A DNA stretch of 64,000 nucleotides, taken from Phoronis australis. Taxonomy: Eukaryota; Phoronida; Phoronidae. The stretch lies in contig NMRA01000187.1 in the NCBI GenBank assembly GCA_002633005.1, positions 483,644 to 547,643 of the forward strand, given 5' to 3'. Positions 25,407 to 36,731 of the stretch are shown here, piece after piece. The position numbers and the translations under genes are program-made. Position 1 is the stretch's first letter. Every line of letters begins with the position of its first letter. The notes below the pieces were generated by a model. That model made no database searches. It was not told the origin of the DNA and was given only the letters and a program-made list of their open reading frames with translations.

Positions 25407-27433
25407 AACCTGTTGCGTTTGTTTGTGTCTTTTTGGCCAATTGTCAATCTGAGTGGTAAAAGTTAGTTTCTCGGTCCAGATTGAAGAACAAAATTGTGGG
25501 TCTGTCCAGATCTTTATGACTTTAATGCTCTCAAACTTTGCACACACTGTGTGTTCCGGATTCAACAACCTGTGAAATCAAAGGCAAGGGTATGAAATCT
25601 TTATTTTCTTAAACACGCTGGTGCTTTTCTTCGATCAACAAGAGGTGAACGTTTTGTGTATTAAAAGCTCACTCGAATGCATACGAGTGAACGTCAATAA
25701 AAGCCAATCAAGATTTCACGGTTTCTGTTTGGACACATTCTTTGTGCTGAATAGACCAACCGTAGTCCATTGTACTTTGTGCTGTGTCAAAAAATAAGAC
25801 CCTTCGCTGTTTGTTGGCTGTAGGTCATATGTTATTTGTACTCCGACTAGGAATCTCGCGAGACTCCTGTCTGAAGGCAAACTGTAAATAGCTGCGTGTA
25901 GGAAATTTTGAAAGAGTCATGAAACTAAATTGCAATGAAAAGCCTCGGGAAAAAATGTTGCAATTTACGGTTGAATTAAACCATATGGCTTTTATTATAG
26001 CTAGAATTGGTCGGTCGATTAAAACTGGTGTTTGTCATAATGCCGTGGCGTATAAAAGGAACGTACAATAATGACGTGTAGAATACGACAACTTTAATTT
26101 AGCCATCTTATGGCCTACATATCAGCCAGTTATGCGATTTTCGCAATGAAACGCATTGCAGGGCAAACGTCACTCGTCGCACGTGCTGTCTTCACATTAT
26201 TGTATGTATTTCTTATTTCTGCTCGTTCACACCAGGACTCCAGCAAGTTCTTGCTCGCCCATACAACTCCAGCATTATTTCGCTTTCTGCATGTGTGACT
26301 CGTAGTTCGTAATACATGGAACCTTATTGCTTTTGCTGTTGTAACCCTGTTAATGTTTATCTTCTTAAAATGCCGAGCAGACATCATCTTCAGACTTTCC
26401 CAAAATGGTTTGCGATTTTTAAACTTTTGGAGCAGGAATACACCTTAGCCTTAGTTGGGTACACGGACGCCACCACGGGGTATATGGGCAGCCAAAAATT
26501 CTTGTGAAGGCGAAATGGCAAAAGTAAAACTGCGACTGTGCAGGTGTAGCTCGTAATTTAATGTTATATACTTATCAACGACTTCGTATCTATGTTATTT
26601 GTTACCTTGGATTCGATGTCCCTTCAAATCTTAAGTGTTAGCACCTCATACTTGTTATAAATTTTGATGGTCATGCAATGATGTCTCGCTCAGGTTGTAG
26701 ACTAGAGCATGTCAACCAATACTTCCCATCGGTAAATAGTTGCTTTCGAACACTATAGAAATTGAGAATAATTGGCCTTTCCTTTGGTTGTGTATGTCCG
26801 TGAATATTTATTTGGAACAGGTGCTACATTGACAATCGCGACCTTTACTCAAGACTTTGTTCACGCCCGTTTGTTAACTGGGCCTGAGTCGTCGATCTTT
26901 GGTAGAGCAATTGCTCCGTGAACAATAGCGGCTTTTCTTTGGAATAGTTTTTGAGGTCGAAATTCGCGATCAGATCTGGTGGTAAACAGAATCCGGGTCA
27001 CTGACGCTTGTGGGATCGTTGTCGTTTGATGACTTCAGGTTAACTTTTCAACGTATTCTGTAATACGACGTGAAATTGCCAATTCTTAACAACTTCCTAT
27101 ATTTCCTTTAAATTGCATGATTGCAACTACATTTTAGCCTCATACTTAGAATAGGACAAACTTTAGCTCAAGTTCTCAAAAGTTTTGAATCCTTTTTAAG
27201 AATTATAAAAATACACAGACTATCATAGCCTTACGCATTGAAGCACTGAAGCGTCAAAAGGAACATTAACTTTTAATAGCTCACTAGCGAATATGAACTA
27301 CCCATTGTGTTACCAAAAAGCTGAGCTTCGTCTGAGGTTCCGCTCTGCTGCACTGTCGTAAACAGACAACAATGTGAAATGCGCGATCGTTCCTTGCAAT
27401 GTTGAGCCTGAACAATGGTGCAGAACTCCTTAT

Positions 27434-27521
27434 GGTGGTCCCAGATTTTGAGAAGTAGGCAATCGCTGGATAATGCCCGCTATTCAATGAATAAATCTGA
27501 TTCTCAAAATCAGGGACCACC
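27434..27521 (+). repeat. Near-perfect 21-bp-stem hairpin in the Six1/2 intron
   Basis: Arms GGTGGTCCCAGATTTTGAGA (27,434) and TCTCAAAATCAGGGACCACC (right arm ending 27,521) pair over 21 positions with a single mismatch, with a 46-nt loop. Weaker pairing extends outward (TCCTTAT with TAAAGGGA). It lies on the sense strand of the Six1/2 intron. It could be an intronic microRNA-like precursor or a very short foldback transposon. Confidence 0.5.
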
Positions 27522-30252
27522 TAAAGGGACCAAAACCCGTGTGCTGTGTGATTGCATTGCTCACGTGGTACGCATGCTCGATCTGAACGCAGAGAACATC
27601 TTGCGGCAGTGACCTCCAAAGTAATCAGTGATGGAATTGGCCGTGTCACCGGTGATCCGTTTTGCTTTTTGTACGGTTCTGCCCGATATATAGAAACTAC
27701 GTAATAGTCATTCACGGCTTATTGCAGGTCATACATCCTGAAATAGTCCTCTACGTTCAAACTGATACAATAATGTGCGCAATAATTTGAAGACCTGCGC
27801 ACGTTTCTTTGAGTTGGTCTTCGTCACTCTAATTACAGTGGAAGAACAAAGTGAAATATCTATAAATGTTATCCGTCTAATTTAGATTTGTTAATTATGA
27901 TGCCTTAATTCTGTCTTTGACGCGTGAAACTGACATAAGAAAGAAGCGAGTGCCATTCATCTACCTGCAGTAATTAGCTCCGTACGTCAGGTAATAACTG
28001 AAGCTGTTCCTTCTCGTGGAATTAAATTCACCCATGACAGAAATAAGATTGTTACTGGTGTTTTACCATGTAGGATGTTCAATTTTGACACTCGCTGTTG
28101 CACCTGAGAGACCGCACTGTAGCTTACGGTGACAAAAAGTAATACCGGGTACGCTCAAATGGGTGATTCCGCAATACCGAGGTATCTTCATGAAAGCTGT
28201 GCACATGCTTAAAATTAGCGATAAATCGCGTAACAGTTCTATTTCAAAATGCCGAGATTCTTCATCGTAATTGTGTAGATATTTTGTTTGGTACTTTCAT
28301 AGGCTGATTTAATTTTGCATCGGTGATTTCGTGACTTAATGAATATCGCTTCTAATCAAACGTACTTAAGTATAAAAGTAGCAAACATTTGACTTCACAT
28401 CGCTAGTTGTTGGAAGTTGGCGGTGAAGGGTCGTTGATGCCTCTCGGTGAAATAACCGTGTCTTTCACTCAATGGACTCTTTTAAGCTTATTGGGTGTGG
28501 CAACGGCCCTACCTGTTGAAATGCACGCATCATTCTTGTGTTCACGCGGGACCGTTGAGTTCACTGACGCCCCCCCCCCCTCACCGATGAACTGTATCCT
28601 GCTGTCAATTTACCCAGATATTAAAAAGACGAGCATTTACTCAGTAAAATCACCTGGTGAAAAGTAAGTCTCAAACTGATCGTTCTTGACGCTTTTCGTC
28701 GATATGTGCCAACTCATTCGTTAATTGCTCAAAACGCACTTATATGCACCCACAGTAAATGATCGCGCAAGATTTATAACATTGTCCGGGTTCACTGGTC
28801 GTCCGTTCCTCCAAGAAAAATCGTCTATGTTCTTGCGGACGAACGCTATGGTCTTCCTCTTAGCAATTAGTTTTGATGGGGAGAGTGATGGTTGAAAGAT
28901 AGTTGCATAACACACATAATGACGTGTGTGTAGGGAGAACAATGTTATTATCCAATAAACCACACCACTAATGTGTTTAAATCGTTGCTAATTTGTGCCT
29001 AGCGCGTGAGTAGACCTAATGGGACGATCATGGTGGCGCAACGCGTTTCGAAATGTTGTGTAAGCGCAAAAACTCACCAACACAAATGCGTTCGTCGTGT
29101 AATAGTAAATTCTATGCTAAACAAATGTTGATCATCAATTTAAAGTTAGGGGATTTACCTTGTATAGCGTTGGTTGTACAGGACAGATATATGCGTGCAA
29201 AGTCTTCTCGTGAAACTTGAAAACAAAAGACACAAACCTCATTGCACCACAGAACGATGCAGGTATCATACCTAAACAAAATCTGAATCACCTAATAGTT
29301 GGTTTTAATATTAGTCCAGGTATTCCCAAAATTAAGCATAAATTCCGTACACAAATTTGATCCTCATAGTTCATTTACATAATTTATGTACTCAGGCTGC
29401 TTCTATTGAGCTCAGAATACCGGAAGGCATTGGGATTTTTAATAATTTAAATATACTTGTGTCGAGGTGAAAAAATAGCGTTTACTAAAATGTTAGGGCA
29501 CCATGTGCGCATTTTTGGTGCCGTCTAAATCTGCACACGTTAAGATTGATTGGAATTCTCTTGTCATGCATTTCTCGATATATCTTTTTGAAAGTCTCGA
29601 AATATCTCGTTTTGAGCAACCGTGTGTGACCGTTATGATCAATCGTACAGCGCTTCCCCAACCACGGCCGTCCATACAAATCTTGCTTGGTTGATTTTAG
29701 ACTCTAAATTGAAAAGTCAGATTTAATTAACTTCAAAATGCTTAAAATGTTTGCATGTCTTGGCTGTTTTTCGCACATGGTCGCACTAATAGACTTGGAA
29801 ATTGGATTAAACTCAATTTCCTTAAGTTAAGCCGGTTTACCGTGATTTCTTCAATTTCGTCTAATTATCTGTCAACTTTTGTGTTATAGTGCTTGGTTAA
29901 TGCTGAAGTCGTGATTCTGTACTTGTTTCATCATTAAAACCGGATGTCGACTGCTGCAATTTGATTTCATAATCTCCTGCCGGTTCCTTTAGTCAGGCGT
30001 CCTCAAATATGTAGGAATACCTAAATGATACGAGTAAAACGCCCCAGTTTGTCCTCGTATAAACATTGTATTAAAAAAACAACCCGATTGGTTTTGATAC
30101 CGAACTGACATTCGGACACTGGCGTTTAGCGAAATTGACCAAAAAGCGACGCCGATAGAGCCATCGACGACGATGAATAATACTTTGTTCTTTTGCAAAT
30201 GCAAATCCTTTCTAGGCTCTTGCAGTGCATAATAATCTTGTCTTGTTTACAG

Positions 30253-30514
30253 AGATTCCACACTTGCGTCGGCCTCAGGTATGGACGCCGCCTCGTCCCC
30301 GGAAACCATAAAGCAAGAAGATTCGGACGGTAGCTTGAGCGGCGGTCACGGGGGTAAATTGGACGACAGTCCGTTACAGTCTAGTCACCATCATCAACAG
30401 ATGTACTCAGAACTGCATAAATCGTCTTTGGCGCAAAACAACGCCATGTTGTTATCCATGCCGCAAACGACATTGGCGGAAATGACCATGTTATCAGAAT
30501 ATCAAACATTATGA
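30253..30514 (+). CDS. Six1/2: Six1/2 exon 2 (C-terminal tail)
   Basis: Last coding exon, after the acceptor TGTTTACAG. One base completes the split Arg codon (AG|A), then 86 codons run to TGA at 30,512. The assembled protein is 288 residues, close to vertebrate SIX1 and SIX2 (about 284-291). The tail is low complexity: a Ser/Ala/Gly stretch, an acidic patch, His/Gln (SSHHHQQMY), then a Met/Leu/Thr-rich end finishing SEYQTL. It contains TIKQEDSDG at residues 220-228, a consensus SUMO-acceptor site (psi-K-x-E, K222) followed by acidic and Ser residues. I do not recognise the vertebrate C-terminal motif here. The link to exon 1 rests on strand, phase, splice signals, open frame and total length; there is no domain homology in the tail. 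A further exon between 20.5 and 30.2 kb cannot be excluded. Confidence 0.85.
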
Positions 30515-30617
30515 TCTGGGACCGGAAGGACGTGTTTGTTTGTGTTCTGTTTGCGCAGGAACGCTTAAAGAGATTTCTGTAGAGGATGGAATTTGGGTGC
30601 TGAGACAGACATGAAGG

Positions 30618-30623
30618 AATAAA
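30618..30623 (+). terminator. Candidate Six1/2 poly(A) signal
   Basis: AATAAA lies 104 bp after the Six1/2 stop codon and would give a very short 3' UTR. Further AATAAA hexamers on the same strand at 31,692 and 32,553 could end longer transcripts. Confidence 0.4.
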
Positions 30624-31053
30624 GATCTCATGAAGTATCGTCACGTGTGCTGTCTCTCGATATTTTTCGAAATTTCCCCAGTCACTTCGTCTCTAGTTGA
30701 ATGTTTTATATTTTCCTGAATAATGGTCATTTTACGAATGGTCGTTATCTATTTCCCTGTTAAATAACCGGGAGCTGCTGCTCTTTGTTAAAATCATTTC
30801 TGAAGTAAAGTTCCTTTTCTAATGCACGTGAGAGAGATACTCAACGTTCTACATTTTGTAAGCTGGTGAGCGCACAATGCACGTTATCGGCTTTGTAAAA
30901 CTAAAGAAATTTCATGTCCTTTATACCTTGCGTGTATATTTTGCTCTTAAGCTCTTGCGTCAATTTCATGAAAAGTGACTAAGACTTACTTGTAAGTTGG
31001 AAATTTGGTCTTCCGCTTCGCACAACTATTTCCGTAAAACAATTTAAACCTCA

Positions 31054-31205
31054 GGGCTGAGTTGCATAAAGCTTCAAAAGTTATCTGCTGGCTAAGTTTG
31101 ATTGTTGCATGACGTCAGGTGCATTGTTCAACAATAACAACGTGGCACGTGATCATGCGACGTCATTGTTGGTATACGGCGTATAGCTTTTATGCAACTG
31201 GGCCC
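31054..31205 (+). mobile_element. MITE with GCATAAAGCT ends, downstream of Six1/2
   Basis: 152 bp with inverted ends GGGCTGAGTTGCATAAAGCT and AGCTTTTATGCAACTGGGCC. Inner arms also mirror each other (TTGCATGACGTCA against GCGACGTCATTG). The GGGCC...GTTGCATAAA terminus resembles those of common foldback repeats of aquatic invertebrates. Confidence 0.55.
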
Positions 31206-31230
31206 AGGTGAACAAACGAGTAAAGTCTTT

Positions 31231-31262
31231 GAGAATATCAGGGCTTGAGAATATCAGGGCTT
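31231..31262 (+). repeat. 16-bp tandem duplication
   Basis: GAGAATATCAGGGCTT occurs twice back to back, just outside the preceding MITE; probably a small local duplication. Confidence 0.9.
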
Positions 31263-31506
31263 GGAATTTTCTTCTTTATAGAAGATTTCTTACTTCTGGT
31301 TTCTATTTTTTCTTAGTTGATTTCCAGTTTCCTCTTTTTTCGTCTCTTTTTAATCATTGTTTTGACTTTATTCTGACGAAAACGTTCATTTCAGTTAAAT
31401 TTAACAACACAAAAAATATTTCTATCTCACAAGCCTATTTATTTGTGGAACGATACATCACCTGGAAAATTTTCCTCTTTTTTGTCATTGGTCATTCCAA
31501 GCCGTG

Positions 31507-31668
31507 GAATATGTAGATTACTGTTAGTTACTGAGATAATTTCTACAAGATATTTATACGGTGTTGCTCGCTCATAATTACTTGCCTAAATCTTTTCTCA
31601 GCATTTGTGATGTAAGACCAAATTTCTGTCTCAAGGAGTAAGCCACTGATTCTTGAAACAGACCCCAG
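31507..31668 (-). mobile_element. CTGTTTCA-ended foldback repeat, copy 1
   Basis: Read on the minus strand: GGTCTGTTTCAAGAATCAGT, then GACAGAAATTTGGTCTTACA, matching the element at 47,941 (CCCTGTTTCATGAAGTGACT; GACAGAATTTTGGTCTTAGG). Both also contain TTACTGAGATAATTT on the plus strand, so the inner part lies in opposite relative orientation in the two copies. Boundaries are approximate. Confidence 0.45.
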
Positions 31669-34600
31669 GATTGACTATATAAACCCGAGAAAATAAACTT
31701 AGGAAGAGTTCTGTGCTATTTAGAATCTGCCAAAAAGCCTGTCTTCTAACTACGTGATGCTTTGTTGATATGCTTTTACGAAATGGTGCTTCTAGACTGT
31801 TGCGTTATCTAGGCTTGAAATCTGTCGTAGAAATTATTTATTTGATCTGTAGTGTATTGCATTTCTGAAATTCGGTGAACCCTAAACTTTTCATTTTATT
31901 CTGTTTTAAAAGTTTCTCCTGGACCTCATTGCTTGTTCTATATTTGTTAGTTAGATGTCCTTCGATGTAATTACTTTTTTAAAAAAATGGTGTTGACTAT
32001 ATCAAAAAGGAAATCGATTGCGGGAGTTACTATTCTCAGGCGTATTGTTGAAAAAAACGGTGAGTTATTTTACTTTGATTTTACCTTTGTTTTAAAATCT
32101 TGGCCGGGCCTCAAACTAATCAACTTCATTCACCACCGCATGTTCTTCTAAACGGAACAAATTTTACTTCGTTTAGAATTTACTGTGCCAATGTTTTACT
32201 TCAAATATAATCTTGTTTTTCTTGACTGCTGACAGGTTATATTTGGCTTCCTGCGTCGGATTCAAAATTTGCGATTTCCAGTAATTACCAACACCAATTA
32301 AGCGCAGTCTTTAATTTATCTTTCATTTGATTTCCGTAGTCGGGTATAGGCATTGTCTTGCACGCACTAGACAAGTTATCCTCTCTCTTTTATAGACCGT
32401 ACGTCTTGCTGTTAGCTATTTTTCTTGAATTTTATTTGCTAGTCGCGTGCACATGTACTTGTGCATAAATTGGAGTCAGGCTAGAGGTGTCATACAGTTT
32501 AAAACCATTAATTTGTGGTATATTTTTCGAATTGTTGAACAGATTTATTGAAAATAAAACTTTTCAAGTTAGTGATTCGTGTATTTATGTGGGCCAAAAA
32601 GTTAAATATTTCGAGAGGTAGAACTGTCACATTTCGAGGCTCTTACTGATCAACAAAACACTTTTTGAGAAACGAGACGTGTCAATCGACTCTTTATTGA
32701 GTAATTATAAAAACAGCTAACATTTCATTGAATTCAACAAATGGTTGCATTATTCGCGAACTGGTATTGTTTTGTCGACCCCAGAATTGAAAGTCAAGTT
32801 GCAACTCCTGAATCCTTTGCAAGACGTGATGTGTTCTCTGTGCACAAATTAGGATCGACGTCTACTAAGACGCTGTAGTGAATGAAATATAAGTTAGCTA
32901 CTGAACCTGTCATTATTACGTGCACTACTAAAGAATAATTTGCACTAATTAGGATAATCATGTATTGACATTGACCCGGTTTTGCGGTGGAGCAAGTGAT
33001 TCAAAAGAACGTTTTTCAACCATGGCTTAACTTTTACGCAAACATAGGAGTCTGACAAAATTCGAACGCCGAAAAAATCTGCTGTATTGTAATTATTTTC
33101 AAAATCCTGATAACGACTGCGTTCTACCGTAGCAACGTTGTAAGACACGTTAGCAAACAGTTTCTTGTGACAGGGCATTGCCCATAGTTCTTAGAGAACC
33201 GTTTGAACGCAAAATGTGTCTTATTATTTAAACCAATAGTTGAAAAAGTAATTTAACGAAAACTCAAAGCCCACACCTACACATATAATGATAGTCAAAT
33301 CTTTTTAAAATGTCACCTACGTATTGAAACAATGCCCTTCTTCTGATCGTGTCACCGTAATTTCTGTCGCAACATTTACAGTACAACATATTTGAAAGCC
33401 CACACGCGCTCACGCTTAGAACAAACATATTAAATTTCCATCGAATTGTATTGCCACTACAATAGCTGGAAAAGATTGAGCAAACATTCGTTTCAGTCTT
33501 TTGTTAAGTTCTAACAAGACGTCCCTATCTTTCTTGACACTTCGCCATTCAGGACGAAAAAAACGTTGACACCTGCGCGGAGAGTTTCCGGTCTTCAGGG
33601 TGTTTCCATTTTCCCCCAATCAACGGTTTGTTTAGTTTGAAATAAGGAAAAAGTACTTTTGCACCCGTCTGTTTTTCTTTTGATTATTATGGAATGAAAA
33701 TCTATCTACTCTTTGATTGGCACACATGGGTGGTTATATTGACAGAATCAGTCATATGGACGCTTCATAGTGTTTGCACTGTATTCGACTGTTCGCTCCA
33801 TGTGTGTGCCGTGCTAATGGAGTTGTGAACCAACAACACGCATGGTCTAACTAGTTTTTAACAATGTCATTCTACCTAAGTGTTAGTCTAAGTAACTAAC
33901 GCGGTAATCGTTTTGTGTTATGAGAAATAACAAAAAGATGATGGGTTTAACCGGTTGCGTATTTTCTCTCTCTTTGCCGCATTCACAAACATGTCTGTGG
34001 CTGACGGAATCTTGAACAACCGTCGAAACCCAAGCGAACCAGTTTCAATCTCCAACATTGTAGATTTCTTCACCACCTGCTGGTGGTGTTTGTAAAGCAC
34101 GCTGAAAACCTCGAACAATTTACCTATTTAGTCGGATGACTCGGGTCAAAGTACTTCTTGTATAGCATTATATATATATACATTATGCTTTGACATTTTT
34201 GTTTGACCGGAAGTGCACTCGTGACGTCACGGCACCTCGAAGTTCATTGACGAATGCTTGTTTATGAGTCGTGTAATCTCACCAAATGCATTTTCGCTAT
34301 CGAGCGCATCTTTAAATGTAAACAATTTGTTTTAATATTTATCAATGAAGCTTACTGTCTGAACCTTCACATGAAAATGGATGTGTTTATGACGGTTGTT
34401 TAATGCCATTCACAGATGCGTTAAGTCTTCAGTTTATCCGCATTCATGACGCCGGTTTTCAACACACTCCGCATCTGTGCAGTCAACGGATCTAAGAATA
34501 TTATTTGAAATGAATGGACCAAAACGCGGGCAATCGAATTGCGTGTTGATATCAAAAAGACGTTCTAAAAGGAATCCTAAAACCTCATAAAAATATCTCA

Positions 34601-36467
34601 ACAATAAAATTCTTGACGAAAACTTTTCACCTGAAGACAGAATTCTCTAAGTTCTTCGAGGGATTCACAATACACTGCAAATCCGTTTTACCAGTACACT
34701 GTTTTTTCACGTTTTGATTTGATGAATTGTTTGCTGTTGTTTATCGTCTATATGTCATTGGCCGTGACGGTCTGAAAGACGTCGTGCAAAAACATTTATT
34801 TAGCATGGCTGGCCAAATTAACACCATTGTGGACAAGGTGATCGAAGTAACTCGACTGTTGACACACAGCTATTCGATCTATTACTCGTTACATGATCTC
34901 TTTTCAGCCACCAAACATTCACTCATTCAAAAATGTATAATAGCCAATCAAAGTGCATAAAATTCATTATCGCGACGTTGTTACCGCAAACGTAACTGAA
35001 TAGCGGCAAGCCGGGTATTTTGACTTAACCAAAACGTTTTTGTACCCGAAGTTGACTTATGGTCCCAAAACCTATCGTGTCCCAGTAGGTCTCCCAGATG
35101 AACCGGTGACTTTTCCTGAATATTCTTTTCTGATATTATCGTCAACACATTGAAAAATAATGGCTTAAAAACCTAGCCTATTCCGTAATCATTCATGAGA
35201 CAGAGAAGAAGTTACATTTCGAAGAGTCAACGGCAGACCACTTATTAATAATAAAAAAAATTATAAAAAATCTCGGAATTGGATATGTATTTAGTAAAAT
35301 ACGTGTTTTTAGAAATTTGGAGTAATCAGCCTCACGTGAAACGGTGTTTTCGTTTCAAACATGAATCGTTAAACAAGGTAATGTAAAACGTGCACACAGT
35401 TGACGGCGAGCACTGAACAAATTTCGGTACAGTCATAACGTATTTATTGCACTGCAAGCAATAGAAAACGATTTACATTAAATCAATATAACTTGTCAAG
35501 AATAAATCGCAAGAAGTATTTTTTGCCCATTGTTTTAGGTAAACTAATAGTTGCTTCAATATTTGTATTTCAGTCTTGAATGTGTTTGCACACACTTAGT
35601 CACGAAAATTTACTGCAACCTGAGTGAAATAATAAACGTCGCGAGGTCCACTCAGAAATTGGTAAAGAAATTTTGAACTCCACGTTTAAGGCAAGACGGA
35701 TTACTAATTTGCGCATTGCATTTTATTTGCCTCAAATTTATACTGGAATATTTTCATGAAGTTGGTCTGCAAATTTATTCACTTGTGATCACTTAAAACT
35801 TAAAACTTTGAAATGTAAGAGAATTCTTGTAGCGGTGTATTATGCAAACATTGACACGATGTTGGAAATGTCACTGAATTTATATTTGTTTTTCACTTGC
35901 TGATTTACGTATGAGATCCGACCGCGACTTTCTACCGGCATATTATCCCCAGCAAAGGTGTGCCCGTGGCAGCAAAACAAAACGCAAAGTAAGCTTGGGA
36001 GAACTTCGCGAGGCCAGAGTAGACATGTCTTTTTGTATACACTCCTCCGTTAGTGACATTACAGGGTTAGTTGTTTGAGTACATTTTGAAAACCATTTAT
36101 AAACTTTAATCAAATATTTGATCATAGCTTAAAAAATCCATTATCCACAATGAGCGTGAAAGTTCTTATTAGGCATATGTTTGCAGTACTTAAATTAAAC
36201 AGATTTCCAACATTTTATTTTGTCAGATCAAGTAGGCATGTAGGCCAAGACAGAGCGTGCCACATTTGACATGTTTAATTAGACGTGTAAACAGACACAG
36301 GCTGGTATAGATTTACATCATGTGTACTTTTCTTTTCGATACCATTTGGCTTTATATTTAACAAGAAAGCATTGTCAAAACAATTGGTTTAAACTAAATT
36401 CTGCTTGGCAAGAGTCCGCGACTCACTATCCGTCCACGAACCAATATCATTCCGTTATTACTGTCAC

Positions 36468-36562
36468 TATTTACAGTAATTATCATCGTCACCACCGTTG
36501 TCGTCGACATTGTCGCTGTCGTCACTGTTGACATTGTTTCACCGTCATCACCTGTCGTTGTC
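36468..36562 (+). repeat. Degenerate triplet block
   Basis: Imperfect GTC/ATC/ACC triplets (cryptic trinucleotide repeat) immediately left of the CCAAT-bearing MITE. No coding meaning. Confidence 0.6.
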
Positions 36563-36590
36563 AAAATCACAATCGTTTTCAAATATCGAT

Positions 36591-36731
36591 GGCTGCACTT
36601 CATTCACTCCGCCTGTTCAGCCGGGTCAACTAGCGAAAACATCTGATTGGTTTACGATTACGACTTTTCGCTTACAAACCAATCAGATGCCTTATCCGGT
36701 TGACCCTCTGATGAAGTAAGCAAGTGCAGTC
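36591..36731 (+). mobile_element. CCAAT-bearing MITE, copy 2
   Basis: 141-bp foldback with ends CTGCACTT and AAGTGCAG. It is near-palindromic: CATCTGATTGGTTTACGATT in the left half mirrors CTTACAAACCAATCAGATG in the right half, and GCCGGGTCAACTAG mirrors CCGGTTGACCC. It shares ends, CCAATCAGATG and the TTGACC block with copy 1 at 11,970. Confidence 0.65.
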
